64,000 nucleotides of DNA from Polyangium sp. 15x6. Its GTDB lineage: Bacteria > Myxococcota_A > Polyangia > Polyangiales > Polyangiaceae. Below, piece after piece: positions 8,914-21,828 of this stretch. The notes beneath the pieces are model-generated. The model was not told the origin of the DNA and searched no databases. It worked only from the letters and a program-made list of their open reading frames with translations. Each line of letters begins with the position of its first letter. Position 1 is the stretch's first letter. Position numbers and translations under genes: made by a program. The stretch covers positions 248,001-312,000 of the forward strand of contig NZ_JASBQE010000002.1 in the NCBI RefSeq assembly GCF_029960785.1. The letters run 5' to 3'.

Positions 8914-9002
8914 ATGAAACCCATGCTCAGCCCAAGACGCGCGGGGGCGAGCGCGTCTCACGCGGAGGCCACGGTCCGGCGCTTTCGCCGCGTGGGCACG
9001 AT

Positions 9003-9009
9003 GGAGGAG
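9003..9009 (+). promoter_or_regulatory. Ribosome binding site fixing the start at 9016
   Basis: GGAGGAG lies 6 nt before ATG 9016. It overlaps an in-frame upstream ATG at 9001 and so favours the second ATG. Confidence 0.6.
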
Positions 9010-9015
9010 CGGCAC

Positions 9016-10497
9016 ATGCAGAGGGATGCATCGAAATCGGGCGCGAGACGCGGCATGACGATCGGGACGGCGCTGCTCGCGGCGCTCGCGCTCACGGGGT
9101 GCGGCGCGAGCGTCGCCACGGCCCCCGTGACCCCCGAACAAAACCCCCTCCCCCCGCGCTCCTCGAACGAACCTGCATCCCCCACGACGGCCCTCCGATT
9201 CCGCGACGGCCTGCTCGCGCTCGCCCGACAGGATGCCACGCAGAAACGAGACGAGGCGAGTTGCAGAGCCACCGCGGCGCATTTCACGGCCGCCGCCGAC
9301 AGCCGTGAGAGCGCCACGATCCGGGCACGCGCCCATTACAACGCGGGCGTGGCCTACCAGCGATGCAAGCTCGATCGCGAGGCGCGGGAGCAATTCACGA
9401 AGGCGCTCGCGGCGGAGCCCACGTTCCACCGCGCGCGGGCCGAGCTCGCGCTCCTGGATTTCGCGACGTCGGGCGGGAAGAACTTCGACGCGGCGATCGC
9501 CGAGCTGACGCGGGCCGCCGTCGTCGACGCGCAGTTCAAGGATGCGACCTCGCTCGTGCACCTCGGCGTGCTGCACCTGAAACGCGGACGCGAGACGCCC
9601 GACGCGGACGGGCTCACCGATTCGCAACGCGCGAAGAAATACGCGCAGAGCGCGCTCGCGGTCGATGATCGCGCCTTGCCGGCGTACAACCTCCTCGCGC
9701 TCATTCACCTCGGGACGGCCCAACGCAAAGCCGAGGCGTCGCGGACGCGCGGCCCGCTCGACAACAAGAAGATCGACACGCAGGTGCTCGAGCTCGCGGC
9801 GCTCGTATGCTCGCAGGCCATTCGCAAGGATCCGCGGTATGCCCCGATTCACAACACGGCTGGCATGATCCAGGTCGAGCTCGGGGATTTCACGGCGGCC
9901 GTGCGTTCGTTCGACGAGGCGCGGAGGCTCGATCCCTCGTTCTTCGAGGCGCACATGAATTTCGCCGCCGTGAACCTGCGCTTCCGCGGTTTTTCCCCGG
10001 CCGAGCGGGCCTACCGCGCGGCGCTCGCCTTGCGGCCGGACGATTACGACGCGCGCATCGGGCTCGCTCATGCGCTCCGCGGCCAGATCGACGACGGCAA
10101 CATGAAGCAAAAGGTCGCCGAGGTCCGGAGCGAGCTCGCGAAGGCGAAGCAAAGCGCGCCCGAGCGGCCCGAGGCCTATTACAACGAGGGCATCCTGACG
10201 CAGGAATATGCGGAGATCGCGGGCTCAGAGCAGCCTGGGATCGCGTCACGCAAGGCCAAGGACCTCTTCGGCGTCTTCCTCCAGAAAGCCGGGACCGATC
10301 CGACCTACGCGGACGCGGCGCGGCGCGCGCGCGAGCGAATCGAGGAGATCGAGCAGATCGAAGGCTTCATGGGGCAGGATCTGAGCATGACGGCGGCCGA
10401 GCGAAAGGCCGCGGACGCCGAGCGAAAGAATCGAATGGCCGAGGAGGAGGCGCGCGCGGGGGAGGAGGAAGCGCCGAAGCCTGCGACGAACCCGTGA
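9016..10497 (+). CDS. TPR-repeat lipoprotein, AglT/GltE-like
   Basis: The 493-residue protein begins with a basic region, a hydrophobic stretch and lipobox LTGC, so it should be an envelope lipoprotein. Several tetratricopeptide repeats follow, for example ARAHYNAGVAYQRCKLDREA and IHNTAGMIQVELGDFTAAV. A charged Glu/Ala-rich tail closes it. The layout resembles AglT/GltE, TPR lipoproteins of the myxobacterial gliding machinery, but I rely on overall pattern only and none of the other glt genes is near. Any TPR scaffold lipoprotein would look similar. Repeat copy B lies directly upstream. Confidence 0.82.
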   Translation: MQRDASKSGARRGMTIGTALLAALALTGCGASVATAPVTPEQNPLPPRSSNEPASPTTALRFRDGLLALARQDATQKRDEASCRATAAHFTAAADSRESATIRARAHYNAGVAYQRCKLDREAREQFTKALAAEPTFHRARAELALLDFATSGGKNFDAAIAELTRAAVVDAQFKDATSLVHLGVLHLKRGRETPDADGLTDSQRAKKYAQSALAVDDRALPAYNLLALIHLGTAQRKAEASRTRGPLDNKKIDTQVLELAALVCSQAIRKDPRYAPIHNTAGMIQVELGDFTAAVRSFDEARRLDPSFFEAHMNFAAVNLRFRGFSPAERAYRAALALRPDDYDARIGLAHALRGQIDDGNMKQKVAEVRSELAKAKQSAPERPEAYYNEGILTQEYAEIAGSEQPGIASRKAKDLFGVFLQKAGTDPTYADAARRARERIEEIEQIEGFMGQDLSMTAAERKAADAERKNRMAEEEARAGEEEAPKPATNP

Positions 10498-10501
10498 GGA
10501 A

Positions 10502-11185
10502 TCAGCCGGCGCGGAAGAGCACGCGATCGTAAAGCGGCTCCTCCTCGACGTCCATCCAATCGATGTCGTGCACCACGGCGTGCGCGAGGATGCAGAGCCC
10601 GAGCAGCGGCAATCCGTCGTCCTCGTCGTCCTGCTCGCGAAAATACATGACGAACCCCGTCCCGTCCTCGCGGGCAGGCTCGTCCTCCTCCGGATCGAAG
10701 GCGATCATCGCCTCCACGTCGAAGCCTTGTATTTCGTCTATGCTGAGTGCGCCCCCCTCGGGCAAGCGCTCGTTCAAGAATGCCAGCATGGCGTCCCAGT
10801 CGTCTTGCATCAGCCGATAGACGACGTTCGCGTGGACCTCGATCTCGACGGGCGTGCGCGCCTCGAAATGGGAACGGAGCAGGCCCACGTGGCGCTTCGT
10901 TTCGGTCGCGAAGAGCGTCTCCAAAAGCTCGTCGGGACTCGTGTCGACGCTGTCCGCCTCGTAAAATCCACGGTCCGGGTCCTCGTCGAGCCCGAGCAAA
11001 CGCTCGAGGCGCTCGAGGTACACCGTCTCGCTCCCGCCGTCCTGGAAGGTGATCTCGTAGCGATCGACCACGAAAAGGAGCGTGCCCGCCCGCGCGACCT
11101 TCGCGAGGAGCTCGGGGGGACGCGAAGGCCCGACGGAGCGGCGCGCGAACGCAAAATCCTCCGGCCCGGTGAGCTGTACGGCCAT
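10502..11185 (-). CDS. Acidic cytoplasmic protein of unknown function
   Basis: The 227-residue protein starts at ATG 11185 after a good ribosome site (GGGAGG, 9-10 nt upstream). It has no signal peptide or membrane helix. It is strongly acidic, especially in the C-terminal third (DPEEDEPAREDG, REQDDEDDG). The secondary structure looks mixed alpha/beta, with LLFVVDRYEITF as a likely core strand. It is convergent with the TPR lipoprotein gene, with only 4 bp between the stop codons. I do not recognise a family. Confidence 0.7.
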   Translation of the reverse strand: MAVQLTGPEDFAFARRSVGPSRPPELLAKVARAGTLLFVVDRYEITFQDGGSETVYLERLERLLGLDEDPDRGFYEADSVDTSPDELLETLFATETKRHVGLLRSHFEARTPVEIEVHANVVYRLMQDDWDAMLAFLNERLPEGGALSIDEIQGFDVEAMIAFDPEEDEPAREDGTGFVMYFREQDDEDDGLPLLGLCILAHAVVHDIDWMDVEEEPLYDRVLFRAG

Positions 11186-11280
11186 GATGAAGGCCTCCCG
11201 CGCGAAGAGGAGCCGAGGACGTCCCCGCTGTCAAGCGCGGGCCTTTTTCACGCCGGGTCGATACGAACGGGCCCACGTTC

Positions 11281-11309
11281 TTGACGCCCGGTGAAAACCA
11301 GCGGATGCT
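11281..11309 (+). promoter_or_regulatory. Possible promoter for the small gene at 11343
   Basis: TTGACG (11281-11286) and GATGCT (11304-11309) are 17 bp apart. The -35 lies inside a larger imperfect inverted repeat (TTTTTCAC...GTGAAAA, about 11242-11297) in the divergent gap. Confidence 0.28.
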
Positions 11310-11342
11310 CCAAAGACCGCGCAATACGAGCCCAAGGCCCCG

Positions 11343-11558
11343 ATGAGCACGACCATTCGCCCCGTTCGCAGCGACAATCCCGGTGGGGGCTCGGAGCTCT
11401 CCGTGGAGGAGCAAAAAGAACGGCTGCGCGGCGAGAACAAGGTCTGGCACATCGGCCGCACCGGCCGCGACGACAACGATCCGATGGCCGGCATGAACGG
11501 GAGCAAGGTCGATCTGACGCGCGTGCTGCGGGGCCGCAGGTTGCGCGGCGACCGTTAG
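11343..11558 (+). CDS. Small unknown protein
   Basis: This 71-residue hydrophilic protein is rich in Arg, Gly and Asp and has no signal peptide. The central part, KVWHIGRTGRDDNDPMAGMNG, looks like a short conserved motif. It overlaps the convergent membrane-protein gene by 4 bp at the stop codons, and a promoter-like sequence lies upstream. The product is unknown. Codon use matches its neighbours, so I think the frame is real. Confidence 0.5.
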   Translation: MSTTIRPVRSDNPGGGSELSVEEQKERLRGENKVWHIGRTGRDDNDPMAGMNGSKVDLTRVLRGRRLRGDR

Positions 11559-12253
11559 CGATAACCACCTTCCCGGGCCGCCGCCGCGGCTTCCGTGAGG
11601 CGCGCCGCGAGGACGTCGGCGTCGAGGCCGGCCTCGTGCTCGGTCAGGATGAACGTCTCCCCTTCCCGCGTCGTCGCGACCCAGGGGAGCTCGTCACCGC
11701 CCACCACGTCATCGCGGCTCCGCACGAGCACGAACACGCCACGCCCGTCGAGATCCCGCGCGAGGGCCACGCCACGCAGGATCGACGTGGGGACGTTGAC
11801 GTCGCGGCCACGGACCCGCAGCGAGATGTAATCGGCGGAGATGTTTTCGAGGCGAATGGGCTGGTCATGCCGGACGTCCGCGACGACGCCCTTGTCGTGC
11901 ACGAATCCCACCGCCGCGCCGGCCACGCCGGCGCCGAAGAGCGTGAACCCGAGGACCACGAGCTCCGAGCCGAGCGCGCCCACGGCGATCGCCCAGACCA
12001 GGGCCACGAGGACCAGGACGAACGCAAGGACGCGGATCCCCGCGCCGAGCCGGATCCGCCGCACGGTGCCGGTCTCCTCGATGGAGAGGCCCAGCATCAC
12101 GAGCCCGAGGCCCACGACGGGCAGGCCCGGCGGGGAGAACATGAACGACAAGAACCCGCCCCGAGCCGCGGCAAACGCCGTCGCCGCGAGCCCGAAGGAG
12201 GAAAACGCGTACGAGAGAGCGCGCCCCTGGGAGACGAGGAAAAAACGACGCAC
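11555..12253 (-). CDS. Membrane protein of unknown function
   Basis: The 232-residue protein starts at a GTG. It has four likely transmembrane helices in the first half (around residues 12-30, 40-58, 70-95 and 98-118), then a soluble C-terminal domain of about 110 residues. That domain has alternating beta strands (PIRLENISADYISLRVRG) and a charged helical tail. Photoreceptor-PH or NfeD-like cytosolic beta domains have this layout, but I cannot assign a family. It lies 45 bp downstream of the giant DUF2339-type gene on the same strand and may be co-transcribed with it. Confidence 0.7.
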   Translation of the reverse strand: MRRFFLVSQGRALSYAFSSFGLAATAFAAARGGFLSFMFSPPGLPVVGLGLVMLGLSIEETGTVRRIRLGAGIRVLAFVLVLVALVWAIAVGALGSELVVLGFTLFGAGVAGAAVGFVHDKGVVADVRHDQPIRLENISADYISLRVRGRDVNVPTSILRGVALARDLDGRGVFVLVRSRDDVVGGDELPWVATTREGETFILTEHEAGLDADVLAARLTEAAAAAREGGYR

Positions 12254-12298
12254 GGCGGGCGCGAAGGTACCACGACGGAGCCGCGTGGCGCGCTGGAA

Positions 12299-15200
12299 TC
12301 AGCCTGGTTTGCCCTCGTCCGCGGGGCCCGCGTTGCGGAGCAGCCGGATCGCCCAGAACGAGAGCGCGAGCAGCACGACCGCGAGGCCCGCGCCGAGCGC
12401 CGTCCGATGCCGCTCCGTGAATGGCAGCGCCGCCGCGCGATCCGCTTCTCCGAAACGAGGGTTTGGCAGGACAGGTCCCATCTTCGCTTCACGCGGCGCC
12501 TCGGCCCGATCGGTACGATCGAGGATCGCCGCGAGATCGTAATACGGCGCGGCGGCGGTCCGATCGCCCACGTAGAGCCGGTGCTCGCCGGGCGTCGCGG
12601 CGCGAAAGACGATCTCTCGCGCGCGCACCTCGCCGCGCGCGCCGCGGATCACGAGCGGCGGCGAATCTTCGTCGTGGATCACGAGGCGGAAATACCGCTT
12701 GCGTGTCTCGTCGATCGGGAGCCGCATCGACTCCAGCACGACGCCCGGCCGCGGCGTGATCCGATAAAGCACGCCGCCGCCCACGGCCGGCCAGACTTCG
12801 CGGAAGCTCGTCGCCGTGACGTCCACGCGGCGGCGCAGCTCGGTCGTCCCCACGTCGAGCGTGATCGCCTGGATCGGAACGCCCTCCGCGCCCGCGTCGA
12901 GCGTGACGATCGTGGAGCGCTCCGCCTCGTCGCGCCGGATCTCCTCGATGCCGAGCGATACCTCGGAGAACACATTCGCGCCGTCGTTCGCGGACGGGCA
13001 GCGGAACGAACCCCCCACGATCGAGAGCCGCCCGCCGGCCTCGTCCGCGTCCGCGGGCAGGAGCGTCACGCGCACGAGCCGCGCTTCGGACTTCGGGTAC
13101 GGGATCTCCATGTGCTGGACCGTGCCGCGCTCATGCCGGATCCGGTACACGTACGGCCCCTCCGCGACCACGCCGAGCGCCTCGCGGCTATCGCCCGTCT
13201 CGACGCGCACGCGCCGGAGAAACGTCTCGCCGGTGACATCGAGCAAGAGCCGACAATGCTGCGACGACGCGGGCAGCCGGAACGTCGCCACCGCGGCGCC
13301 GCTCTGCAGCCACGCGGGATCCAGAAGCTCGCCGGGTACGTACGGCGCGAGCCGATGAACCGGGATCTCCCACACGACCCGAGGTACCTCGCGGCCGGCT
13401 CCGTCCACGAGACGCACGTCCGCGAAGAGCTCGGCGGACGTGCTCGCGCGATAGAGCGCGTCGTCCACGGCGAGCCGATGATCCCCGGCGGCGTCGATGC
13501 CCGTCACGGCGCGCATCGACGCGTACTTGCCGACCGGGAGGAGCCGTGGCGCGAGCTCCTCTGCGTCCGCGCGCGAGGCGACGAGCAGGATCACGAGCGC
13601 GGAGCCGCCCGTGCGCATCAGCGCGATGAGGCGATCGCTGAAGCGCGCGTAGAGAAAGCCGCCGGCGACGAGGAGCGCGCCGACGCCCGTGAGCAGGAGG
13701 ATCTGGTAGATGCGCTCGACGCTCCAGACGTCCCAGACCGCGAGCTTGGCGACGGCGAGGAAAAACAAGGCGAGCCCCAGGTATCGATGAAGCGCGCTGC
13801 GGGCCGCGAAGCCGAGCGCGAGCAGCGCCGCGGCCGCGACCGAGAGCACGAGCGTGGTCGTCATGGCGAGCCTGCCCTCTTGGGACTCCAGCATCGCCGT
13901 GAGGCGCGCGGCAAAGGCCGCCCACTCGGGCGCGTCGAGCGGCACGGGCGGAGGCGCGGGGAGCGTGGTCACGAAAGTGCGCACCTCCAGCACGGCGAGC
14001 GTGATCCAGAGCGCATGGCCACCGATCGCGGCGATCCCCGCGGCGACGTCGAGCGACGCTCGCGCCTCATCCTTGGCGGCGTCAGCACGCTTCGCGCCCG
14101 CTGCAAGCAAGTACGCCGCGACGAGCAGCGAGACGCTCGTGCCCGCAAGGCCCGTCGCGCGCGGGCTCCGGAGGAGCGGCACGGAGAGGACCCCTTCCCT
14201 GCCCTGCGTCGCGAGGAACCGCTCCACGAGCGCGTGCGTGCCCCACACGTCGAGTGCGACGAGACGAACGAAGGTCGCCGCGAACAGGAGCGACGCGACC
14301 ACGAGCCACCCCCACTCGCGTGAGCGTGCCGCGATCGCCGCCGCGACGCAGCCGAGCGCAGCCCAGAGCACGGTGATCGTGGCGCCCTCGAGCCCGAACG
14401 CGATAGCCGCCGCGAAGAGCCCGAGGGCGAGCCCCGCGAGCATGGACAGGTGCACGCTCGCCTCGGGCCTTCGGCGCATGATCACCGCGGCGAGCGCGAG
14501 ATCCGCGGCGCCCGCGGCCGCCGTGAAGAGCGCGCGGAACGTCGGCACCTCGTCGCTCGTCGACGCGAGCGCGGCCGCGACGAACGCGAGCGTGGCGAGC
14601 GCCCCTGCCAGAACGGAGCTCCAGCGGACGGGCTCGGCGGTGCGGAGCGCGGCGAGCCCGACGGCCACGAGGTGCACGATCCCGAAGACCACGAGCGCGC
14701 CGAGGAACGCGGGGGACAAGGGATGTTCGGGCACCGCCTCTCGGACGAACCCTGCGGCGATCGCGATCACGAGCGACGTGAAGCCCACGGCGGCGAGGTG
14801 CAGCGCGCCGAGGCGAGCCCGCAGCGCGAGCGCGGCGGCGGCGGCGCTCCCGATCGAGGCGAGCACGACGAAGATCGCGGGCTTCTCGGGCAAGAGCTGC
14901 GCTGAGGCGAGCACGACGAAGAGCCCCGCGGCGACGCTGCCCGCGATCGCGGCGCCGGCCGGCAGCGGATCACGGCGAAGGACCTTGCGCACGAAGCCCG
15001 CGACGTAGACGGCCGTCCACCCGCCGAAGAGCGAGACGAGCCCGAGCCTTTGATCCGCGGGGACATCGTGGCTCACGACGAGGAAGACCACGAACGCCGC
15101 GGCCATGGGCACGGCGAGCAGCTCGGTCGCGCCGAGCGCGCCGAGGAGCGCGATCGCCGCGATCCCGAGCCCGATCGCGAGGACGGAGAGCACCCACACG

Positions 15201-16495
15201 TGATCGTGGAGCAACATCGCCGCCCCCGCGTGCGAGAGCGTGAGCGCGGCGAGCGCGAAGAGCCTGGCATCGCGCTTTCGCGGCGTACGGCGGTCGAGGT
15301 AGAGCGCGACGGCCGACCACTGCGCGGAGGCGAGTCCGACGAAGACGAGCGGCGCGAGACGCGCGGTCAGGCTGTGATAGGGCCCGAGGCGCGCTTCCGG
15401 CGGCACATCGCTCCACGCGGGCGCGGAGCCGTGGATGTCGAAGTATTTTACGTACCAGCCGAGGAAGAGCGCGGCCGATCCCGGCACGACGAGCGCGGGT
15501 ACGAGGCGGAAGCCGCCGCGCAGCGCGACCCCGAGGGCCATGGATCCGAGGAGGAGCAGGTAGCCGAAGAGCGGCGCGGGTCGGTCCTGTCCGGTCGAGA
15601 GCACGACGGGGTTGGCGAGACCAGCGACGAGGACGAGGACGAGCAGCGACTCGGCGCGATGGCGGAGCGAGAGCCCGGCGCCGAGCGCGAGCACGAGGGC
15701 CACGGCGCCGAACGCCGCGGCCGGCGGGGCGAGCTTGTAGAGCGCGACGCTCGCCCAGAGCGACGCGACGAGCGTGGCGAGGCCGATGCCGGAGAGGGCG
15801 TGCACGAAGGCCGGGCGGGTCTTCGGCCGCAAGAGCTCCGCGGCGGCGAGGAGCACGACGCCGAGGACGGCGCCGAGGACGACGCGGCCGGTAGGCCCGA
15901 TCCAGGCGTTGTCGACGGCGTACTTGAAGAAGAACAGGGCGCCGAGGAGGAAGGCCGCCGCGCCGACGCGCGTGAGCCACGTGAGGCCGAGTTGTTCTTC
16001 GAGGGAGGGCGCGGGCTCCGTGGGCGGCGCGGAGGCGGGAGCGGCGGCGGCTTCCCGCGAGGCGTCCGTCAGCTCTGACGGGTGGGCGGCGGCTTCCCGC
16101 GAGGCGTCCGTCAGCTCTGACGGGTGGGCTGCGGCTTCCCGCGAAGCATCCGTCAGTCCTGACGGGTGGGCTGCGGCTTCCCGCGAGGCATCCGTCAGCT
16201 CTGACGGGTGGGCTGCGGCTTCCCGCGAGGCATCCGTCACCGCTGACGGGTGGGCTGCGGCTTCCCGCGAGGCATCCGTCACCGCTGACGGGCGGGCCGC
16301 GACCACGTGACCGACCGCTTCTGCCCGCGCGATCCGCCACTCCAGCTCCGCGACACGCGCCTCTCGCGCGTCGAGCCTCTCTTCGAGGTCCTTCACGCGC
16401 GCCTTCGCCTGCATGGCCAGGAGCACCGCGATGATCGGTGTGGCCAGGAACAACCCCACCAAGCCCAGGCCGAGCAGGACGAGGAGCGCCTCCAT
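12299..16495 (-). CDS. Giant membrane protein, DUF2339 and DUF3999-like fusion
   Basis: The 1398-residue protein begins with a membrane anchor and a coiled coil (KARVKDLEERLDAREARVAE). Six near-identical 14-residue repeats (HPSxxTDASREAAA) follow, then a very long stretch with more than 20 predicted transmembrane helices typical of DUF2339 (entry motif LTWLTRVGAAAFLLGALFF). From about residue 980 a large periplasmic beta-rich region follows that looks like DUF3999 (LLPVGKYASMRAVTGID...), ending in one more helix near the C-terminus. In many bacteria DUF2339 and DUF3999 are separate neighbouring genes; here they appear fused. Function is unknown, perhaps envelope or glycan related. The kinase gene at 16609 is divergent. 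Confidence 0.85.
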   Translation of the reverse strand: MEALLVLLGLGLVGLFLATPIIAVLLAMQAKARVKDLEERLDAREARVAELEWRIARAEAVGHVVAARPSAVTDASREAAAHPSAVTDASREAAAHPSELTDASREAAAHPSGLTDASREAAAHPSELTDASREAAAHPSELTDASREAAAAPASAPPTEPAPSLEEQLGLTWLTRVGAAAFLLGALFFFKYAVDNAWIGPTGRVVLGAVLGVVLLAAAELLRPKTRPAFVHALSGIGLATLVASLWASVALYKLAPPAAAFGAVALVLALGAGLSLRHRAESLLVLVLVAGLANPVVLSTGQDRPAPLFGYLLLLGSMALGVALRGGFRLVPALVVPGSAALFLGWYVKYFDIHGSAPAWSDVPPEARLGPYHSLTARLAPLVFVGLASAQWSAVALYLDRRTPRKRDARLFALAALTLSHAGAAMLLHDHVWVLSVLAIGLGIAAIALLGALGATELLAVPMAAAFVVFLVVSHDVPADQRLGLVSLFGGWTAVYVAGFVRKVLRRDPLPAGAAIAGSVAAGLFVVLASAQLLPEKPAIFVVLASIGSAAAAALALRARLGALHLAAVGFTSLVIAIAAGFVREAVPEHPLSPAFLGALVVFGIVHLVAVGLAALRTAEPVRWSSVLAGALATLAFVAAALASTSDEVPTFRALFTAAAGAADLALAAVIMRRRPEASVHLSMLAGLALGLFAAAIAFGLEGATITVLWAALGCVAAAIAARSREWGWLVVASLLFAATFVRLVALDVWGTHALVERFLATQGREGVLSVPLLRSPRATGLAGTSVSLLVAAYLLAAGAKRADAAKDEARASLDVAAGIAAIGGHALWITLAVLEVRTFVTTLPAPPPVPLDAPEWAAFAARLTAMLESQEGRLAMTTTLVLSVAAAALLALGFAARSALHRYLGLALFFLAVAKLAVWDVWSVERIYQILLLTGVGALLVAGGFLYARFSDRLIALMRTGGSALVILLVASRADAEELAPRLLPVGKYASMRAVTGIDAAGDHRLAVDDALYRASTSAELFADVRLVDGAGREVPRVVWEIPVHRLAPYVPGELLDPAWLQSGAAVATFRLPASSQHCRLLLDVTGETFLRRVRVETGDSREALGVVAEGPYVYRIRHERGTVQHMEIPYPKSEARLVRVTLLPADADEAGGRLSIVGGSFRCPSANDGANVFSEVSLGIEEIRRDEAERSTIVTLDAGAEGVPIQAITLDVGTTELRRRVDVTATSFREVWPAVGGGVLYRITPRPGVVLESMRLPIDETRKRYFRLVIHDEDSPPLVIRGARGEVRAREIVFRAATPGEHRLYVGDRTAAAPYYDLAAILDRTDRAEAPREAKMGPVLPNPRFGEADRAAALPFTERHRTALGAGLAVVLLALSFWAIRLLRNAGPADEGKPG
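16043..16294 (-). repeat. Six tandem 42-bp repeats inside the DUF2339-like gene
   Basis: Six units of exactly 42 bp encode a 14-residue repeat. Units differ at only a few positions (Ala/Glu/Gly and Val/Leu after Ser). The whole-codon period keeps the frame, and the near identity points to recent expansion of a flexible linker. Confidence 0.9.
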
Positions 16496-16567
16496 GAAAT
16501 GTCCCTACCACGCCCCCGGCGCGCGCGGGTCCACGGTCACCTTCACACGCGCTTCATGAGCCTCCGC

Positions 16568-16596
16568 TTGGATCCCGGAGGCTCCCGGGTCAGAAT
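16568..16596 (+). promoter_or_regulatory. Putative promoter of the kinase/AAA/TPR gene
   Basis: TTGGAT (16568-16573) and CAGAAT (16591-16596) are 17 bp apart. The ATG is 12 nt after the -10, which leaves a leader of only about 5 nt. Confidence 0.35.
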
Positions 16597-16608
16597 CCCC
16601 GTTCGCGC

Positions 16609-20475
<3,867 letters not shown>

Positions 20476-20489
20476 AAACGGCGCTCGCA

Positions 20490-20517
20490 TTGCGTCCGCA
20501 CCGGCGCTCGGTACCTT
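20490..20517 (+). promoter_or_regulatory. Putative leaderless promoter
   Basis: TTGCGT (20490-20495) and TACCTT (20512-20517) are 16 bp apart. The next ATG is 6 nt later and has no ribosome site, so the transcript would start at the ATG. Confidence 0.42.
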
Positions 20518-20523
20518 CGTGGT

Positions 20524-21024
20524 ATGCGCCGAAATCTCTTACCCCTTCCCCTTGCTTTTGCCCTCGTCTCTCTCGCCTCGCCGGCCGCGCGCGCCGATGA
20601 ACCACCGGGCTGGGTGCCCAGCGACACCGCCGAGGATCTCCCGCCGCCGCCGCCTGCGCCGCCGCCCCCGCGCCCGGGGCCCACGACATACACGGTCGAG
20701 CAGAGGGAGCTCCCCGAAGGTCCGACGAAAATGGCGAGCCCGGCAGCGTTTTATGTGGGGACGATTCTCGCCGGCGTGGGCCTGCTCGGCATCGTCACGG
20801 GGCTCGTGATCCGGGCGGATCTCCCGGAGACCGAATGCACCAACTGCCCCGCCGCCGAAAAACGTTCTGCCTCGCTCGGCCTGCTCATCGGCGGCGGCCT
20901 CGGCATGTTGATCGGCATCCCGATCGCCGCGGTCGGCGGGCGAAAGGTGCCGGATGAACCGTCGTGGGCGCGCCCGAAGGTGTTCATCTCTCCGCGCGGC
21001 GGCGCGCTGCAGTGGACGTTCTGA
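20524..21024 (+). CDS. Exported protein with two membrane helices
   Basis: The 166-residue protein has a signal peptide (cleavage likely after AARA at about residue 24), then a proline run of the kind found in periplasmic spacers (PPPPPAPPPPRPGP). Two glycine-rich transmembrane segments follow (about residues 76-96 and 113-136), separated by a short loop with the CTNC cysteine pair. The C-terminus is short and basic. I do not recognise a family. The gene lies 48 bp after the kinase gene but seems to have its own promoter. Confidence 0.72.
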   Translation: MRRNLLPLPLAFALVSLASPAARADEPPGWVPSDTAEDLPPPPPAPPPPRPGPTTYTVEQRELPEGPTKMASPAAFYVGTILAGVGLLGIVTGLVIRADLPETECTNCPAAEKRSASLGLLIGGGLGMLIGIPIAAVGGRKVPDEPSWARPKVFISPRGGALQWTF

Positions 21025-21366
21025 ACGTCGCGCCGCCCTCCGATTGGTGAATTCGTCCCGACGTCTCCGCCGCATCTCGAAATGCGCTTGCAACCGGGAC
21101 GTCGCTCCGGGGACGAACCCCAAATGCCCGAAAATGCCCGTCTCTTCGGGACGTCGCGGCTGGATGGGGTGTGCATGCCGTACCCATGCTCGGCGACGGA
21201 ACCCTGCTCGCATGCAATGCATGCACGGCGGCAATCGCCTCACCCAGAATTTCCCGTCCGTCTGTCGATTTCCTGGTGTCCTGATCGACCACGCTACCCG
21301 GCATGCCGCGTGCACCGCGGGGGTGGGCGACCTAGACGCTTTGCCTGGTTGTCGAAAGGCTCTCAC
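21025..21366. other. 342-bp intergenic region with inverted repeats
   Basis: No gene is supported here. The region is less GC-rich than its surroundings. It holds an interrupted inverted repeat between TTCGTCCCGACGTC (from 21052) and GACGTCG...GGACGAA (to 21117), which may terminate the upstream gene. A 15-bp near-palindrome of GCATGC repeats lies at 21210-21224 and could be an operator for the downstream operon. Confidence 0.4.
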
Positions 21367-21807
21367 GTGTTTCAAGCCACGCAGGAACAAGGGATTCGAT
21401 ACGACATTGGTTCGAGCCGGATGTGCTTCGAGCCGCCGAACACATGCTTCGTGACGTATGTCGGGGACCTCGATGCCGACGTCGTCGCGCGGATGAACGC
21501 GGCGCTCGAGGAGACGGTGCGACATCGAAAGCATGTCGATTTGCTCGTGGATCTGTCTCGTACGGGACAGGTGACGGAGCTCGTCCGGCGCCACGCCGTT
21601 GGCGGCATGCTGGCCCTGAACCCGCGGGCCACCGCCGTGTTCGGCGCCGACTTCCATCTCCGCGTGGTCGTCTCGATGATCACGAAGGCCATTCGATTGC
21701 TCCACGTGGGTCTGCGTGGCCAGATCAAGTTCTTCGAGCACGAAATGGACGCGCGCGCCTGGCTCGCAGAGGTCAAACGTAAAGAGCTGATGCAGCGCAG
21801 CGCTTGA
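21367..21807 (+). CDS. STAS/SpoIIAA-like domain protein
   Basis: I start this at GTG 21367 because AAAGG lies 9 nt upstream; the protein then has 146 residues. It is one soluble alpha/beta domain: a strand pair (CFVTYVGDLD), a helix (ADVVARMNAALEETV), a core strand KHVDLLVDLSRTG and later HLRVVVSMI. This pattern matches small STAS-like proteins that are common in myxobacteria and act as regulatory modules. It ends 21 bp before the terpene synthase gene, so it is probably the first gene of that operon and might regulate or assist it (inference). Confidence 0.7.
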   Translation: MFQATQEQGIRYDIGSSRMCFEPPNTCFVTYVGDLDADVVARMNAALEETVRHRKHVDLLVDLSRTGQVTELVRRHAVGGMLALNPRATAVFGADFHLRVVVSMITKAIRLLHVGLRGQIKFFEHEMDARAWLAEVKRKELMQRSA

Positions 21808-21828
21808 GCGCTTTTCAAGGGAGCGGTC

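Noticed and set aside
8534-8924. Short frames inside the dispersed element encoding similar peptides in several copies
   Set aside because: They arise because the element is repeated. They lack ribosome sites and differ in frame and ends between copies.
11291-14323. Long plus-strand frame across the DUF2339-like gene
   Set aside because: The translation is low-complexity Arg/His/Glu/Ala, and the real genes on the minus strand have clear membrane helices.
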